A stretch of 20,667 nucleotides of DNA. Origin: CAMLDH01 sp966250375 (GTDB taxonomy: Bacteria; Pseudomonadota; Gammaproteobacteria; Burkholderiales; Burkholderiaceae_D). The DNA lies in assembly GCA_966250375.1 (NCBI GenBank), contig CBINHE010000073.1, positions 1-20,667 of the forward strand. Direction: 5' to 3'. The notes beneath the pieces are model-generated. The model had not been told where the DNA came from, searched no databases, and worked only from the letters and a program-made list of their open reading frames with translations. A program made the translations under genes and the position numbers. Positions 14,478 to 20,667 of the stretch are shown here, piece by piece (position 1 is the stretch's first letter; every line of letters begins with the position of its first letter).

Positions 14478-15157
14478 GCCGCACCTCGCGCAGTATTATT
14501 GCTCCAGCCATCGACAATCCGGCCTTGCGTCAGATAAATCACGCGGCTCGCACTGTCGAGTATCTGCTCGTCATGGGTCGAGATCACACAGGTGACGCCA
14601 ACCGTGTGGAAGGCTTTGAGCGCGTCGATCACTTTGCCGGCGCTGACGCGGTCCAGATTGGCGGTCGGCTCATCGGCCAGGATAATCTGCGGACGATTCA
14701 CGATCGCGCGCGCAATCGTAACGCGCTGCTGTTCGCCACCGGACAGGCTTAGCGGTTGCGATGCGGCTTTGTCGAGCAGGCCTACTTTGTCCAGCGCGGC
14801 GCGCGCACGCTTTTCTGCATCGGCTCGGGTCTCGCCGCCGACCAGCAAGGGCAGCATCACATTCGATAATACGTTGCGATCAAACAGCAGGCGCTGCTGC
14901 TGCAGGATCAAGCCGAGATTGCGCCGCAAATAAGGCAGGCCGGATGCTTTCAACTTGCCGATGTCCTGGCCATTGACTTGCACCGTGCCATCACTGGGGC
15001 GCTCAATGGCGGCGATCATTTTCAACAAGGTCGATTTGCCGGCGCCGGAGGGGCCGGACAGATAAACCAGTTCGCCCTTGGCCACTGACAGTGTCACATC
15101 GGACAGCGCCGTGGCGTCTTTGGCGTACTGCTTGGATACGTGCTGGAATTCGATCAT
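14474..15157 (-). CDS. ftsE: Cell division ATP-binding protein FtsE
   Basis: 227 aa ABC ATPase of the FtsEX complex. Walker A GPSGAGKST at 35-43, Q-loop around 87, signature LSGGEQQR at 138-145, Walker B IILADEPTANLD at about 158-169, and the H-loop in VISTHDEQIL. Size and order match FtsE. It starts 6 bases after the ftsY stop and overlaps ftsX by 4 bases, so the three are one operon. Confidence 0.97.
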   Translation of the reverse strand: MIEFQHVSKQYAKDATALSDVTLSVAKGELVYLSGPSGAGKSTLLKMIAAIERPSDGTVQVNGQDIGKLKASGLPYLRRNLGLILQQQRLLFDRNVLSNVMLPLLVGGETRADAEKRARAALDKVGLLDKAASQPLSLSGGEQQRVTIARAIVNRPQIILADEPTANLDRVSAGKVIDALKAFHTVGVTCVISTHDEQILDSASRVIYLTQGRIVDGWSNNTARGAA

Positions 15158-15163
15158 TCTTGA

Positions 15164-16219
15164 TTAGCTTAATAAGGCGTCAACAAACTCTTGCGCATTG
15201 AACGGCTGCAGGTCCTCAATCTTTTCTCCGACGCCGATGAAATATACCGGCACCGGTCGCGTCTTGGCAATCGCCGCCAGCACGCCGCCTTTCGCGGTGC
15301 CGTCGAGCTTGGTGATGACCAGGCCGGTCAATCCCAGCGCATCGTCAAATGCCTTCACCTGCGCCAGTGCGTTTTGGCCGGTATTGCCATCGATGACCAA
15401 GAGGATCTCGTGCGGCGCGGATGACATGCCTTTGTTGATCACGCGCTTGATTTTTTTGAGTTCTTCCATCAGATGCAATTGCGTCGGCAAGCGTCCCGCG
15501 GTATCGATCATCACCACTTGCGTGCCGCGCGCCTGCGCTGAATGCACCGCATCGAACGCGACTGCGGCGGGGTCACCCGACTCTTGCGAAATCACGGTGA
15601 CGTTATTGCGTTCGCCCCATATCGTCAGTTGCTCGCGTGCGGCGGCGCGGAAGGTATCGCCTGCGGCCAGCAGCACCGATTGATGATGTGCTTGCAGGTG
15701 CTTGGCGAGCTTGCCGATGGTTGTGGTCTTGCCGGCGCCGTTGACGCCTGTCAGCATCATTACCAGCGGTTGATGGCGGCCCAGGACCAGAGGCTTTTGC
15801 AATGGCGAGAGCAATTCGATCAGCAATGCGCGCAACGCGGTTTTGACTTGTTCGGCCTCGGTCAGTTTTTCATCCTTGACCTTGCGCTTCAGTGCATCGA
15901 GCAGCGATTGCGTCGCTTCTACGCCAGCGTCCGATGTCAGCAATGCGGATTCGAGCTCTTCGTACAGTTCGTCGCCGATTTTTGCGCCGACAAAAAGCGT
16001 GGTGAGATTCGAGGAGGTTTTCGACAGCCCGGCTTTCAGGCGCGTAATCCAGGAGCGCTTTTGCTCTGCCGGGGCAGGTGCTGCCGGTACGATCTCCTCG
16101 GCCGCCTCGGGCACAATCGTTGGCGCGGGTTGCATGGGGACATCGGGCGCCGTCGTTGCGACGCTGTCCTGCGGCGGCGCAGGCGTGTCTTTGGGTTTTT
16201 TCTTGAAGAAACTAAACAT
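15164..16219 (-). CDS. ftsY: Signal recognition particle receptor FtsY
   Basis: SRP receptor GTPase that docks SRP-ribosome complexes at the inner membrane. ATG 16219 gives 351 aa starting MFSFFKKKPKDTP, the usual FtsY opening; an upstream TTG (16258) would add 13 residues and is less likely. Residues ~10-55 are a short Pro/Ala/Glu-rich A domain. The NG domain then shows GVNGAGKTTTIGKLAKHL (P-loop), GDTFRAAAREQL, IDTAGRLPTQLHLMEELKKI and ITKLDGTAKGG, and ends YFIGVGEKIEDLQPFNAQEF. First gene of ftsYEX. Confidence 0.97.
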   Translation of the reverse strand: MFSFFKKKPKDTPAPPQDSVATTAPDVPMQPAPTIVPEAAEEIVPAAPAPAEQKRSWITRLKAGLSKTSSNLTTLFVGAKIGDELYEELESALLTSDAGVEATQSLLDALKRKVKDEKLTEAEQVKTALRALLIELLSPLQKPLVLGRHQPLVMMLTGVNGAGKTTTIGKLAKHLQAHHQSVLLAAGDTFRAAAREQLTIWGERNNVTVISQESGDPAAVAFDAVHSAQARGTQVVMIDTAGRLPTQLHLMEELKKIKRVINKGMSSAPHEILLVIDGNTGQNALAQVKAFDDALGLTGLVITKLDGTAKGGVLAAIAKTRPVPVYFIGVGEKIEDLQPFNAQEFVDALLS

Positions 16220-16595
16220 TGGGAATGTACTCGGAAATGCTTGGAGGCTTGCGAACAAGCGGACACAATCGGGAACTCATTCAATCCGGCGCATTCTTTT
16301 TAAGATGTGCGCGTGCGCCGATTGCGGAAAGGCTTTGTTCGCACATGTCGCCGTCCGTAAAATGAATCGCGTATTTTAACAGAGCGCAGATGATGAATTT
16401 CTGGTTTAAGGCCATGCGGAACTGTCTGTCGGTAATCATGTGCATTCAATGGCAATAAAAGCAGGAGCCTAATGAGGCGCGGTTCAGAGGAGAGAGCTTT
16501 TCAGAATTGACAGTAAAGTAATGTCTATAATCCTGTTCCTCCTGCAATAGCGGGCGCGGTCAAAACCATCACAAGTGATTGAAAGTTCTTTTAGT
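16220..16595. other. Intergenic region between divergent ftsY and rsmD
   Basis: 376 bases with no gene that I can support. It should contain the divergent promoters. A TTGACA (16507-16512) and a TATAAT (16526-16531) occur upstream of rsmD but only 13 bases apart, which is too short for a normal sigma70 promoter. A small hairpin GCTTG-CGAA-CAAGC sits at 16247-16260 in the ftsY leader. Nothing else stands out. Confidence 0.5.
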
Positions 16596-17240
16596 ATGTC
16601 CAATAAACCGGGTAAAAAGCCTGCCCCCAAGCGCGTCGCGCGTGCCCCGCTTACGCATCAAGTCCGCATCATCGGCGGCCAATGGAAACGCACACCGCTG
16701 CCGGTGCTGGACGCGGAAGGCTTGCGCCCGACGCCGGACCGCGTGCGCGAAACGGTGTTTAACTGGCTCAACCATTTGCTGGATGGCGCTTGGGAAAGTG
16801 TCGCTTGCCTCGACCTGTTCGCTGGTACCGGCGCCTTGGGGTTCGAGGCCGCCAGCCGTGGTGCGGCGAAGGTCGTGATGGTCGAGGCCAACACGCCGGC
16901 GGTACGCCAACTGGAAGCAACCAGGGAAAAACTGCATGCGGCGCACGTCAGCATCGTGCGCGGCGATGCGCTCTCAGCCGCGCAGCGTCTGGCGATGGAC
17001 ACAAATGATGCTTTTTTTAATCTGATTTTTCTTGATCCGCCCTATCACCAGGATTGGTTGGCCAAAACCCTGCCGGTATGTGCGCGATTGCTAACCGCCG
17101 ACGGTCTGGTCTATGTTGAATCGGAAGTGTCGCTGGCTGACGAACTTGCGCCAGAGTGGCTTGGTGGTTGGGATGTGGTACGGGCAGGCAAGGCCGGTAT
17201 GGTGTTCTATCATTTGCTGCAGTGCAAAAGGCCAGCCTGA
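16596..17240 (+). CDS. rsmD: 16S rRNA (guanine966-N2)-methyltransferase RsmD
   Basis: 214 aa from ATG 16596, with GAAAG about 10 bases upstream. A GTG at 16575 would add seven residues and is less likely. It is an SAM-dependent methyltransferase: HQVRIIGGQWKRTPLPV and RPTPDRVRETVFNWL at the N-terminus, the SAM-binding DLFAGTGALGFEA at 73-85, and catalytic DPPY at 147-150. It methylates G966 of 16S rRNA in the 30S subunit. It lies directly before coaD, a common pairing in proteobacteria. Confidence 0.96.
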   Translation: MSNKPGKKPAPKRVARAPLTHQVRIIGGQWKRTPLPVLDAEGLRPTPDRVRETVFNWLNHLLDGAWESVACLDLFAGTGALGFEAASRGAAKVVMVEANTPAVRQLEATREKLHAAHVSIVRGDALSAAQRLAMDTNDAFFNLIFLDPPYHQDWLAKTLPVCARLLTADGLVYVESEVSLADELAPEWLGGWDVVRAGKAGMVFYHLLQCKRPA

Positions 17241-17298
17241 ATTTCGGGCATAATGCGCTTTCTTTTGTGTTGCAGCTGGCATCTCTGAGGAGCCTTTA

Positions 17299-17787
17299 AT
17301 GGTCACAGCCGTTTATCCGGGAACATTTGACCCGCTCACGCGGGGTCACGAAGATCTGGTGCGTCGCGCTTCAGGTCTTTTTGACAAATTGATCGTCGGC
17401 GTTGCCGATAGTAAAAACAAACGGCCGTTTTTCTCGCTGGAAGAACGTTTGACGATTGCCAATGAAGTGCTCGGGCATTATCCGAACGTGCAGGTGGAAA
17501 GCTTTTCCGGCTTGCTGAAGGATTTCGTGCGCCGGCACGATGCTCGGGTAATCGTGCGCGGGCTGCGCGCCGTGTCCGATTTCGAATATGAATTCCAGAT
17601 GGCGGGCATGAACCGCTACCTGTTGCCCGATGTCGAAACCCTGTTCCTGACACCGTCCGATCAATACCAGTTCATTTCCGGCACTATCGTGCGCGAAATC
17701 GCGACTTTGGGCGGCGATGTATCGAAATTCGTTTTTCCGTCAGTCGACAAGTGGCTGAAAGAGAAAGTCGCAGAGCAGGGCGAGTAA
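17299..17787 (+). CDS. coaD: Phosphopantetheine adenylyltransferase CoaD
   Basis: 162 aa; AGGAG (17288-17292) lies 6 bases upstream of the ATG. It catalyses the penultimate step of coenzyme A synthesis, from 4'-phosphopantetheine and ATP to dephospho-CoA. The nucleotidyltransferase motif is GTFDPLTRGHEDLV with TRGH at 14-17. VIVRGLRAVSDFEYEFQMAG and the ISGTIVREIA (ISSTxxR-type) motif are both present. Full length for the family. Confidence 0.97.
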   Translation: MVTAVYPGTFDPLTRGHEDLVRRASGLFDKLIVGVADSKNKRPFFSLEERLTIANEVLGHYPNVQVESFSGLLKDFVRRHDARVIVRGLRAVSDFEYEFQMAGMNRYLLPDVETLFLTPSDQYQFISGTIVREIATLGGDVSKFVFPSVDKWLKEKVAEQGE

Positions 17788-17800
17788 TTACGAGGTTGCC

Positions 17801-17932
17801 ATGGCACTACTTATCACGGACACGAGGCTTGGCGTTGTGCAAAGTATGGCTTTGCGCCAAACCGCGCTCCAAACGCTTGCAAGCGTTTGGGGCATTCGTC
17901 CATTCGTTGCAGCGGAGTACGCATGGCATTGA
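17801..17932 (+). CDS. Small ORF resembling a duplicated ferredoxin start
   Basis: 43 codons from ATG 17801 (GAGG about 7 bases upstream) to TGA 17930-17932, overlapping the ferredoxin start by 10 bases. It begins MALLITDTRLG, nearly the same as the ferredoxin start MALIITDECIN. Over the first 21 bases 17 match, and most differences are silent. After that it diverges and runs through the palindrome at 17869-17890. It is probably a relic of a partly duplicated ferredoxin start, possibly acting as a leader peptide that couples translation. Not a confident functional gene. Confidence 0.35.
   Translation: MALLITDTRLGVVQSMALRQTALQTLASVWGIRPFVAAEYAWH
17869..17890. repeat. 22-bp perfect palindrome between coaD and ferredoxin gene
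   Basis: Arms CCAAACGCTTG and CAAGCGTTTGG meet without a loop. The core CTTGCAAG is shared with palindromes in 18386-18649. Just upstream (about 17829-17860) a second imperfect stem TTGGC..GCAAAG / CTTTGC-GCCAA occurs. These sit immediately before the ferredoxin Shine-Dalgarno. Confidence 0.9.
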
Positions 17933-18192
17933 TTATTACAGACGAATGTATCAATTGCGACGTGTGCGAGCCTGAATGCCCGAACGACGCGATTTACATG
18001 GGGCAGCAGATTTATGAAATCGACCCCAACAAATGCACCGAATGCGTCGGCCATTACAATGAGCCGCAATGCCAGCAGGTGTGTCCGGTCGATTGCATCC
18101 CGTTCAATCCCGCATGGCGCGAGACCAAAGAGCAATTGCAAGCCAAGTATGAGCGATTGCAGGCGGAACTGAAAGGGCAGGGCGCATCGTGA
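17923..18192 (+). CDS. YfhL-type 2[4Fe-4S] ferredoxin
   Basis: 89 aa from ATG 17923; GGAG (17914-17917) is 5 bases upstream, which rules out the earlier TTG at 17887. It carries two ferredoxin cysteine sets: CxxCxxCxxxCP at C9, C12, C15, C19, and CxxC-x8-CxxxCP at C38, C41, C50, C54, with an extra C58. The inserted VGHYNEPQ loop between the second set's cysteines is typical of the YfhL/Allochromatium-type ferredoxins. The C-terminus is a charged helix (ETKEQLQAKYERLQAELKGQ). It is a low-potential electron carrier. It follows coaD, an arrangement common in betaproteobacteria. Confidence 0.94.
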   Translation: MALIITDECINCDVCEPECPNDAIYMGQQIYEIDPNKCTECVGHYNEPQCQQVCPVDCIPFNPAWRETKEQLQAKYERLQAELKGQGAS

Positions 18193-18342
18193 TAAAGAAT
18201 GGTATTGGAGCGGGTTTTCCCCAGTTATAAGGGTGTCACGGGCAATAGTGTCCGGTGCCTTATTTGCGGATGTGCTCCAACCGCCGTGTTCCCTTCTCTT
18301 CAAGGGGGGATGGACGTCTTAGCCTGCTCCATCTCCGTTCTC

Positions 18343-18396
18343 TCCCTCCCTTTCAAGGGGAGGGGCGGGGGTGGAGCAAGGGTTTCAGGCGACATG
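18343..18396 (+). repeat. Dispersed repeat, copy 1
   Basis: 54 bases matching 20614-20667 with 4 mismatches; the last 29 bases are identical. It begins with a 10-bp stem (CCCTCCCTTT-C-AAGGGGAGGG, 18344-18364). A third, weaker relative of the C/T-rich half lies at about 18289-18305. Confidence 0.9.
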
Positions 18397-18649
18397 TCGC
18401 CTGCTTGCGAAACGGCACAGGCTTGCAAGCCTATGCGCGCCCTGCAAGGGGGGATGGGTTAAGTCCGCAGCGTAAAACCCATCCCCATCCCAACCAAGAG
18501 AATTGCGCTTGCAAGCGCAACCGCTCCGCAGGCGGATCAAAGGAGTGTCGCCTTGCAAGGCGACACCGTTGCGCAGGCGTGGGGCATGCCCCACGAAACC
18601 CCTGCTACACCATGCGATCCGAATTCCCTGCTACGCCCCCTTGAAGGGG
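18386..18649. repeat. Array of perfect palindromes
   Basis: Palindromes in order: 18386-18403 (18 bp, GGCGACATGTCGCC core); 18419-18432 (14 bp, AGGCTTGCAAGCCT); 18450-18486 (11-bp arms GGGGATGGGTT/AACCCATCCCC, 15-base loop). Then 18503-18520 (18 bp, GCGCTTGCAAGCGC core); 18525-18536 (TCCGC-AG-GCGGA); 18545-18566 (22 bp, GTGTCGCCTTG arm). Then 18578-18595 (18 bp, GTGGGGCATGCCCCAC core); 18637-18649 (CCCCTT-G-AAGGGG). After two of them comes a similar spacer of the form ACCGYTSCGCAGGCG. No coding potential is apparent. Confidence 0.9.
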
Positions 18650-18661
18650 AAGGAGCCTTTA

Positions 18662-18715
18662 ATGCAGACGCTAAATGACGCCGCATTTTTCAGATGCGCC
18701 TCTTGCTTGCGTTAA
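18662..18715 (+). pseudogene. 17-codon ORF, possible gabD N-terminal relic
   Basis: AAGGAG (18650-18655) and ATG 18662 introduce MQTLNDAAFFRCASCLR and then TAA. The LND..xFR pattern resembles the opening of succinate-semialdehyde dehydrogenase GabD (LNDxxLFRQ), but the match is only about ten residues and no further GabD sequence follows. It may be coincidence. The Shine-Dalgarno is strong for such a short ORF. Confidence 0.25.
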
Positions 18716-18879
18716 ACGAGACTCTGACTCTTCTGGCGCCATTTCCCGGTTGCTTACTCCCAGGAAAATTGTCTTGCCAGTCTTCCTTATTGGCCGCTTC
18801 GGTCGCATACATCTTCCACAATCGCGCGTAGAGTTAGATCGATCATTCTGTCTGCCTGATAATCGCGAGAGGATTGAAG

Positions 18880-19974
18880 ATGATGCTGCAAAATTATTGG
18901 TATATTGCCGCGCTCGGTTCGGACATCAAGCGTGAACTGTGCGCGCGCACTATCCTCTGCAAGCCTGTGGTCCTGTATCGCCAACGCAATGGTGCGGTCG
19001 CCGCGCTGGAAGACCGTTGCGCCCATCGACATGTTTCATTGTCCCTCGGACGGTTGATCGATGATCGTGTGCAGTGTACGTACCATGGTTTGGAATTCGA
19101 TGGCAGTGGTAAGTGCGTGCACATTCCGGCGCAGGAAAGAATACCTGCCAAAGCATGCGTGAAGTCTTATCCGGTGGCGGAAAGGGACGGCTTCGTCTGG
19201 ATATGGATGGGCGATCCGGCGCAAGCGGATGTCGAGCAAATTCCCCATTACTTCATGTGTTCTTCACCCGACTACGCCGGCGGCGGCGGTGTGCTGCACA
19301 TTCAATCGAATTACGTTCTCACGGTGGAGAACATCCTCGACTTATCCCACATTCCTTACATGCATCCGGGCGCCTACGCCAATGACGCAACGAGCCAGTA
19401 TCCCGGTGAGGTGCGAGTCGAAGCACAATTGGTTGCCGTCACGCGCGTCATGCCGAATGTCGCCAATCCGCCCTTGTATCAAAAGGCGATGGGGATCACC
19501 GGGAACGTGGACCGCACCCAGGAAATCCGCTACTGGCCTGGCGGGAACCTGCGCATGCAGTCAACCTTTCGCCCAGCCGGGGCCGATCCGTCGACGAAAC
19601 CGCTGAATATTTGCATATACGCGCAAGTGACGCCGGAGACCGAGAAAACGCATTACCTGTACGTCGGCATGTTTCGCGACTTTGCCATCGAGAGCGAGGA
19701 AATCACGAGTTTCATCTCTCGGCAAATCGTGACGACGTTCATGGAAGACCGCACGATTCTCGTGAACCAGCAGCGCAATTGGGACAGCGCAGGTCCCGAC
19801 GCACGGATGATCGATATTGCGGTCGATCGCGGGCCTCTGGAAGCGCGCCGCATGATTCGTCGGCTCCATGAACAGGAGAATGCGGATGCAGGTTCTGCCA
19901 GCATCGTTCGCATGCCGCTCGGTGTGCAGGCACAGAATCAGTTGAGTGAATCGTGTCATGAATTGCCAGGGTGA
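18880..19974 (+). CDS. Rieske non-heme iron oxygenase (VanA-like, O-demethylase type)
   Basis: 364 aa from ATG 18880; AGAGGA (18868-18873) is 6 bases upstream. The TTG at 18874 abuts that site and is excluded; ATG 18883 is possible. The N-terminal MLQNYWYIAALGSDI is typical of the vanillate O-demethylase/toluenesulfonate monooxygenase group. The Rieske [2Fe-2S] ligands are C47-x-H49 (CAHRHVSLSLG) and C66-x2-H69 (CTYHGLEF). The mononuclear iron motif is ENILDLSHIPYMHPG with N151, D154, H157 and H162. These enzymes hydroxylate or demethylate aromatic substrates using electrons from a reductase. No VanB-type ferredoxin reductase is adjacent within the window; a flavin reductase-like gene follows 63 bases later. 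The exact substrate cannot be inferred. Confidence 0.92.
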   Translation: MMLQNYWYIAALGSDIKRELCARTILCKPVVLYRQRNGAVAALEDRCAHRHVSLSLGRLIDDRVQCTYHGLEFDGSGKCVHIPAQERIPAKACVKSYPVAERDGFVWIWMGDPAQADVEQIPHYFMCSSPDYAGGGGVLHIQSNYVLTVENILDLSHIPYMHPGAYANDATSQYPGEVRVEAQLVAVTRVMPNVANPPLYQKAMGITGNVDRTQEIRYWPGGNLRMQSTFRPAGADPSTKPLNICIYAQVTPETEKTHYLYVGMFRDFAIESEEITSFISRQIVTTFMEDRTILVNQQRNWDSAGPDARMIDIAVDRGPLEARRMIRRLHEQENADAGSASIVRMPLGVQAQNQLSESCHELPG

Positions 19975-20037
19975 TGCGCGATTCATGTTTCCCGCTGTTT
20001 ACTGATACCTGTGTACGACTAATCAACCGAGGCGCGG

Positions 20038-20574
20038 ATGACAACTCAATCACTGGATGCGGCGGCCACTGGATTTGATGCTCGCCACTTCCGCAATGCG
20101 CTTTCACAATTTGCGACCGGCGTTACGGTCATTACCACGCGACGGGCCGATGGAAGCTTTTACGGGTTGACCGTGAGTTCCTTCAATTCGGTGTCCCTCG
20201 ATCCGCCTTTGGTGCTTTGGAGCCTGGCGCGGAAGGCGCGCAGTTTTCCCGCCTTTATCACCAGTCCGCGTTACGTGATCCATGTCCTTTCGTCTGATCA
20301 AACGGCGCTGGCGAAGCGTTTTTCGGCAAGCATTGACGATCGTTTTCGTGGCGTCTGTTTCGATTTGTCTCCGGCTGGCCTTCCCATTATCAACAATGTC
20401 ACCGCGTGGTTTGAATGCCAAAACCGCAATCAGTATGCCGAGGGTGACCACGTCATTTTCATAGGTCAGGTGGAGCGTTGCGATATGTCGCCTCAACCTG
20501 CACTGGTATTCCACGAGGGGAGTTTTATTTCCACCAATTCGCACGCCACGGAAGTTTGCGACACCGGGTTTTAG
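20038..20574 (+). CDS. Flavin reductase-like (FMN-binding split-barrel) protein
   Basis: 178 aa; GAGG (20029-20032) is 5 bases before ATG 20038. It is a member of the HpaC/NTA-monooxygenase component B flavin reductase domain: FRNALSQFATGVTVITTRRA, GLTVSSFNSVSLDPPLVLWS, FVIH-like strand YVIHVLSSDQ, AWFECQNRNQYAEGDHVIFI, and a C-terminal GxF-type end. These enzymes reduce FMN/FAD with NAD(P)H and hand free reduced flavin to a partner oxygenase. Its neighbour is a Rieske oxygenase, which normally takes electrons from an iron-sulfur reductase instead, so the pairing is unusual. It may serve another oxygenase outside the window. Confidence 0.92.
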   Translation: MTTQSLDAAATGFDARHFRNALSQFATGVTVITTRRADGSFYGLTVSSFNSVSLDPPLVLWSLARKARSFPAFITSPRYVIHVLSSDQTALAKRFSASIDDRFRGVCFDLSPAGLPIINNVTAWFECQNRNQYAEGDHVIFIGQVERCDMSPQPALVFHEGSFISTNSHATEVCDTGF

Positions 20575-20596
20575 ACAGGAGTCAGTAACTTAGGCG

Positions 20597-20635
20597 ACGA
20601 AGAACCTTCGTGTTCCCTCCCCTTCAAGGGGAGGG
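20597..20635 (+). terminator. Hairpins downstream of the flavin reductase gene
   Basis: ACGAAG-AAC-CTTCGT (20597-20611) is followed at once by CCCTCCCCTT-C-AAGGGGAGGG (20615-20635). Both are strong stems placed 22 bases after the stop codon. No U-tract follows, so an intrinsic terminator is possible but not typical. The second stem belongs to the dispersed repeat. Confidence 0.35.
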
Positions 20636-20667
20636 TTAGGGGTGGAGCAAGGGTTTCAGGCGACATG
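20614..20667 (+). repeat. Dispersed repeat, copy 2 (cut by window edge)
   Basis: Matches 18343-18396 over 54 bases with 4 mismatches and stops at the window end, in the middle of the palindrome that occupies 18386-18403 in copy 1. The repeat very likely continues beyond the window. Confidence 0.9.

Larger units (their letters stand above)
18193..18879. other. Long intergenic region with repeat block
   Basis: 687 bases without a confident gene. 18285-18650 is filled with G/C-rich inverted repeats (listed separately). It is followed by a 17-codon ORF with a good Shine-Dalgarno and about 160 bases of unremarkable sequence before the Rieske gene. Confidence 0.7.

Noticed and set aside
13801..16303. 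Long plus-strand ORFs opposite ftsX, ftsE and ftsY
   Set aside because: They are antisense to strongly recognised genes and have the low-complexity composition of shadow frames.
16507..16531. TTGACA and TATAAT upstream of rsmD as a strong promoter
   Set aside because: The hexamers are perfect but only 13 bases apart; functional sigma70 spacers are about 16-18. Mentioned only as an observation.
17289..17301. GGAGCCTTTAATG shared by the coaD start and the 17-codon ORF at 18652-18664
   Set aside because: A 13-base match is expected a few times by chance in a window this size, and it spans a common Shine-Dalgarno-to-start layout.
18199..18644. ORFs of 87 and 129 codons in the repeat block
   Set aside because: They run through palindromic repeats, lack Shine-Dalgarno sites and have biased, non-protein-like composition.
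18285..18650. CRISPR array
   Set aside because: The palindromes differ in sequence and spacing; no direct repeat of 23-40 bases with regular spacers and no cas genes.
1..20667. tRNA or rRNA genes
   Set aside because: No cloverleaf-like or rRNA-like segment was seen on either strand.

Overview
The window looks like a chromosomal segment of a betaproteobacterium, probably Oxalobacteraceae or a close relative. The evidence is the conserved ftsY-ftsE-ftsX block transcribed divergently from rsmD-coaD-ferredoxin, plus betaproteobacterial-looking VgrG and Rieske oxygenase proteins. The assignment rests on reading proteins by eye, not on a database search.

Layout. (1) 1-4717 is a decayed accessory region. 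It holds the 5' end of a T6SS vgrG running off the left edge, a frameshifted relic of xanthine dehydrogenase subunit XdhA, and a 48-codon orphan ORF. Next come a 566-aa DUF4157 (eCIS-core) protein with an HExxH motif and an unrecognised C-terminal half, a truncated alpha/beta-hydrolase relic, and a 1363-bp ISAzo13-like insertion sequence. The IS has perfect 30-bp terminal inverted repeats but a broken transposase. (2) 4718-13450 is a compact, visibly AT-richer gene cluster. A LysR regulator is divergent from nine genes on the plus strand: a two-lobed ABM-like protein, an SDR lacking its catalytic residues, an MFS exporter, an AfsA-like hotdog protein, an unknown 284-aa protein, a 4-oxalocrotonate-tautomerase-like protein, a HAD-IB phosphatase, a secreted NHL/SMP-30-like beta-propeller and an aldo/keto reductase. 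(3) 13551-18192 is housekeeping: ftsX, ftsE and ftsY on the minus strand, then rsmD, coaD and a 2[4Fe-4S] ferredoxin on the plus strand. (4) 18193-20667 holds a dense block of perfect palindromes, a Rieske oxygenase, a flavin reductase-like gene, and the start of another copy of the same dispersed repeat at the right edge.

The most interesting system is region 2. AfsA enzymes make the gamma-butyrolactone/butenolide skeleton from a beta-ketoacyl-ACP and dihydroxyacetone phosphate, and the product then needs dephosphorylation and reduction. An AfsA-like protein, a HAD phosphatase, two reductase-type proteins, a tautomerase, an exporter and a dedicated LysR gene together suggest an uncharacterised butenolide/butyrolactone-like metabolite or signal pathway in a Gram-negative bacterium. 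This is inference from gene content. The second unusual element is the palindrome array at 18386-18649 and the related palindrome before the ferredoxin gene. Their arms differ in sequence but stay perfectly symmetric, and most share a CTTGCAAG core.
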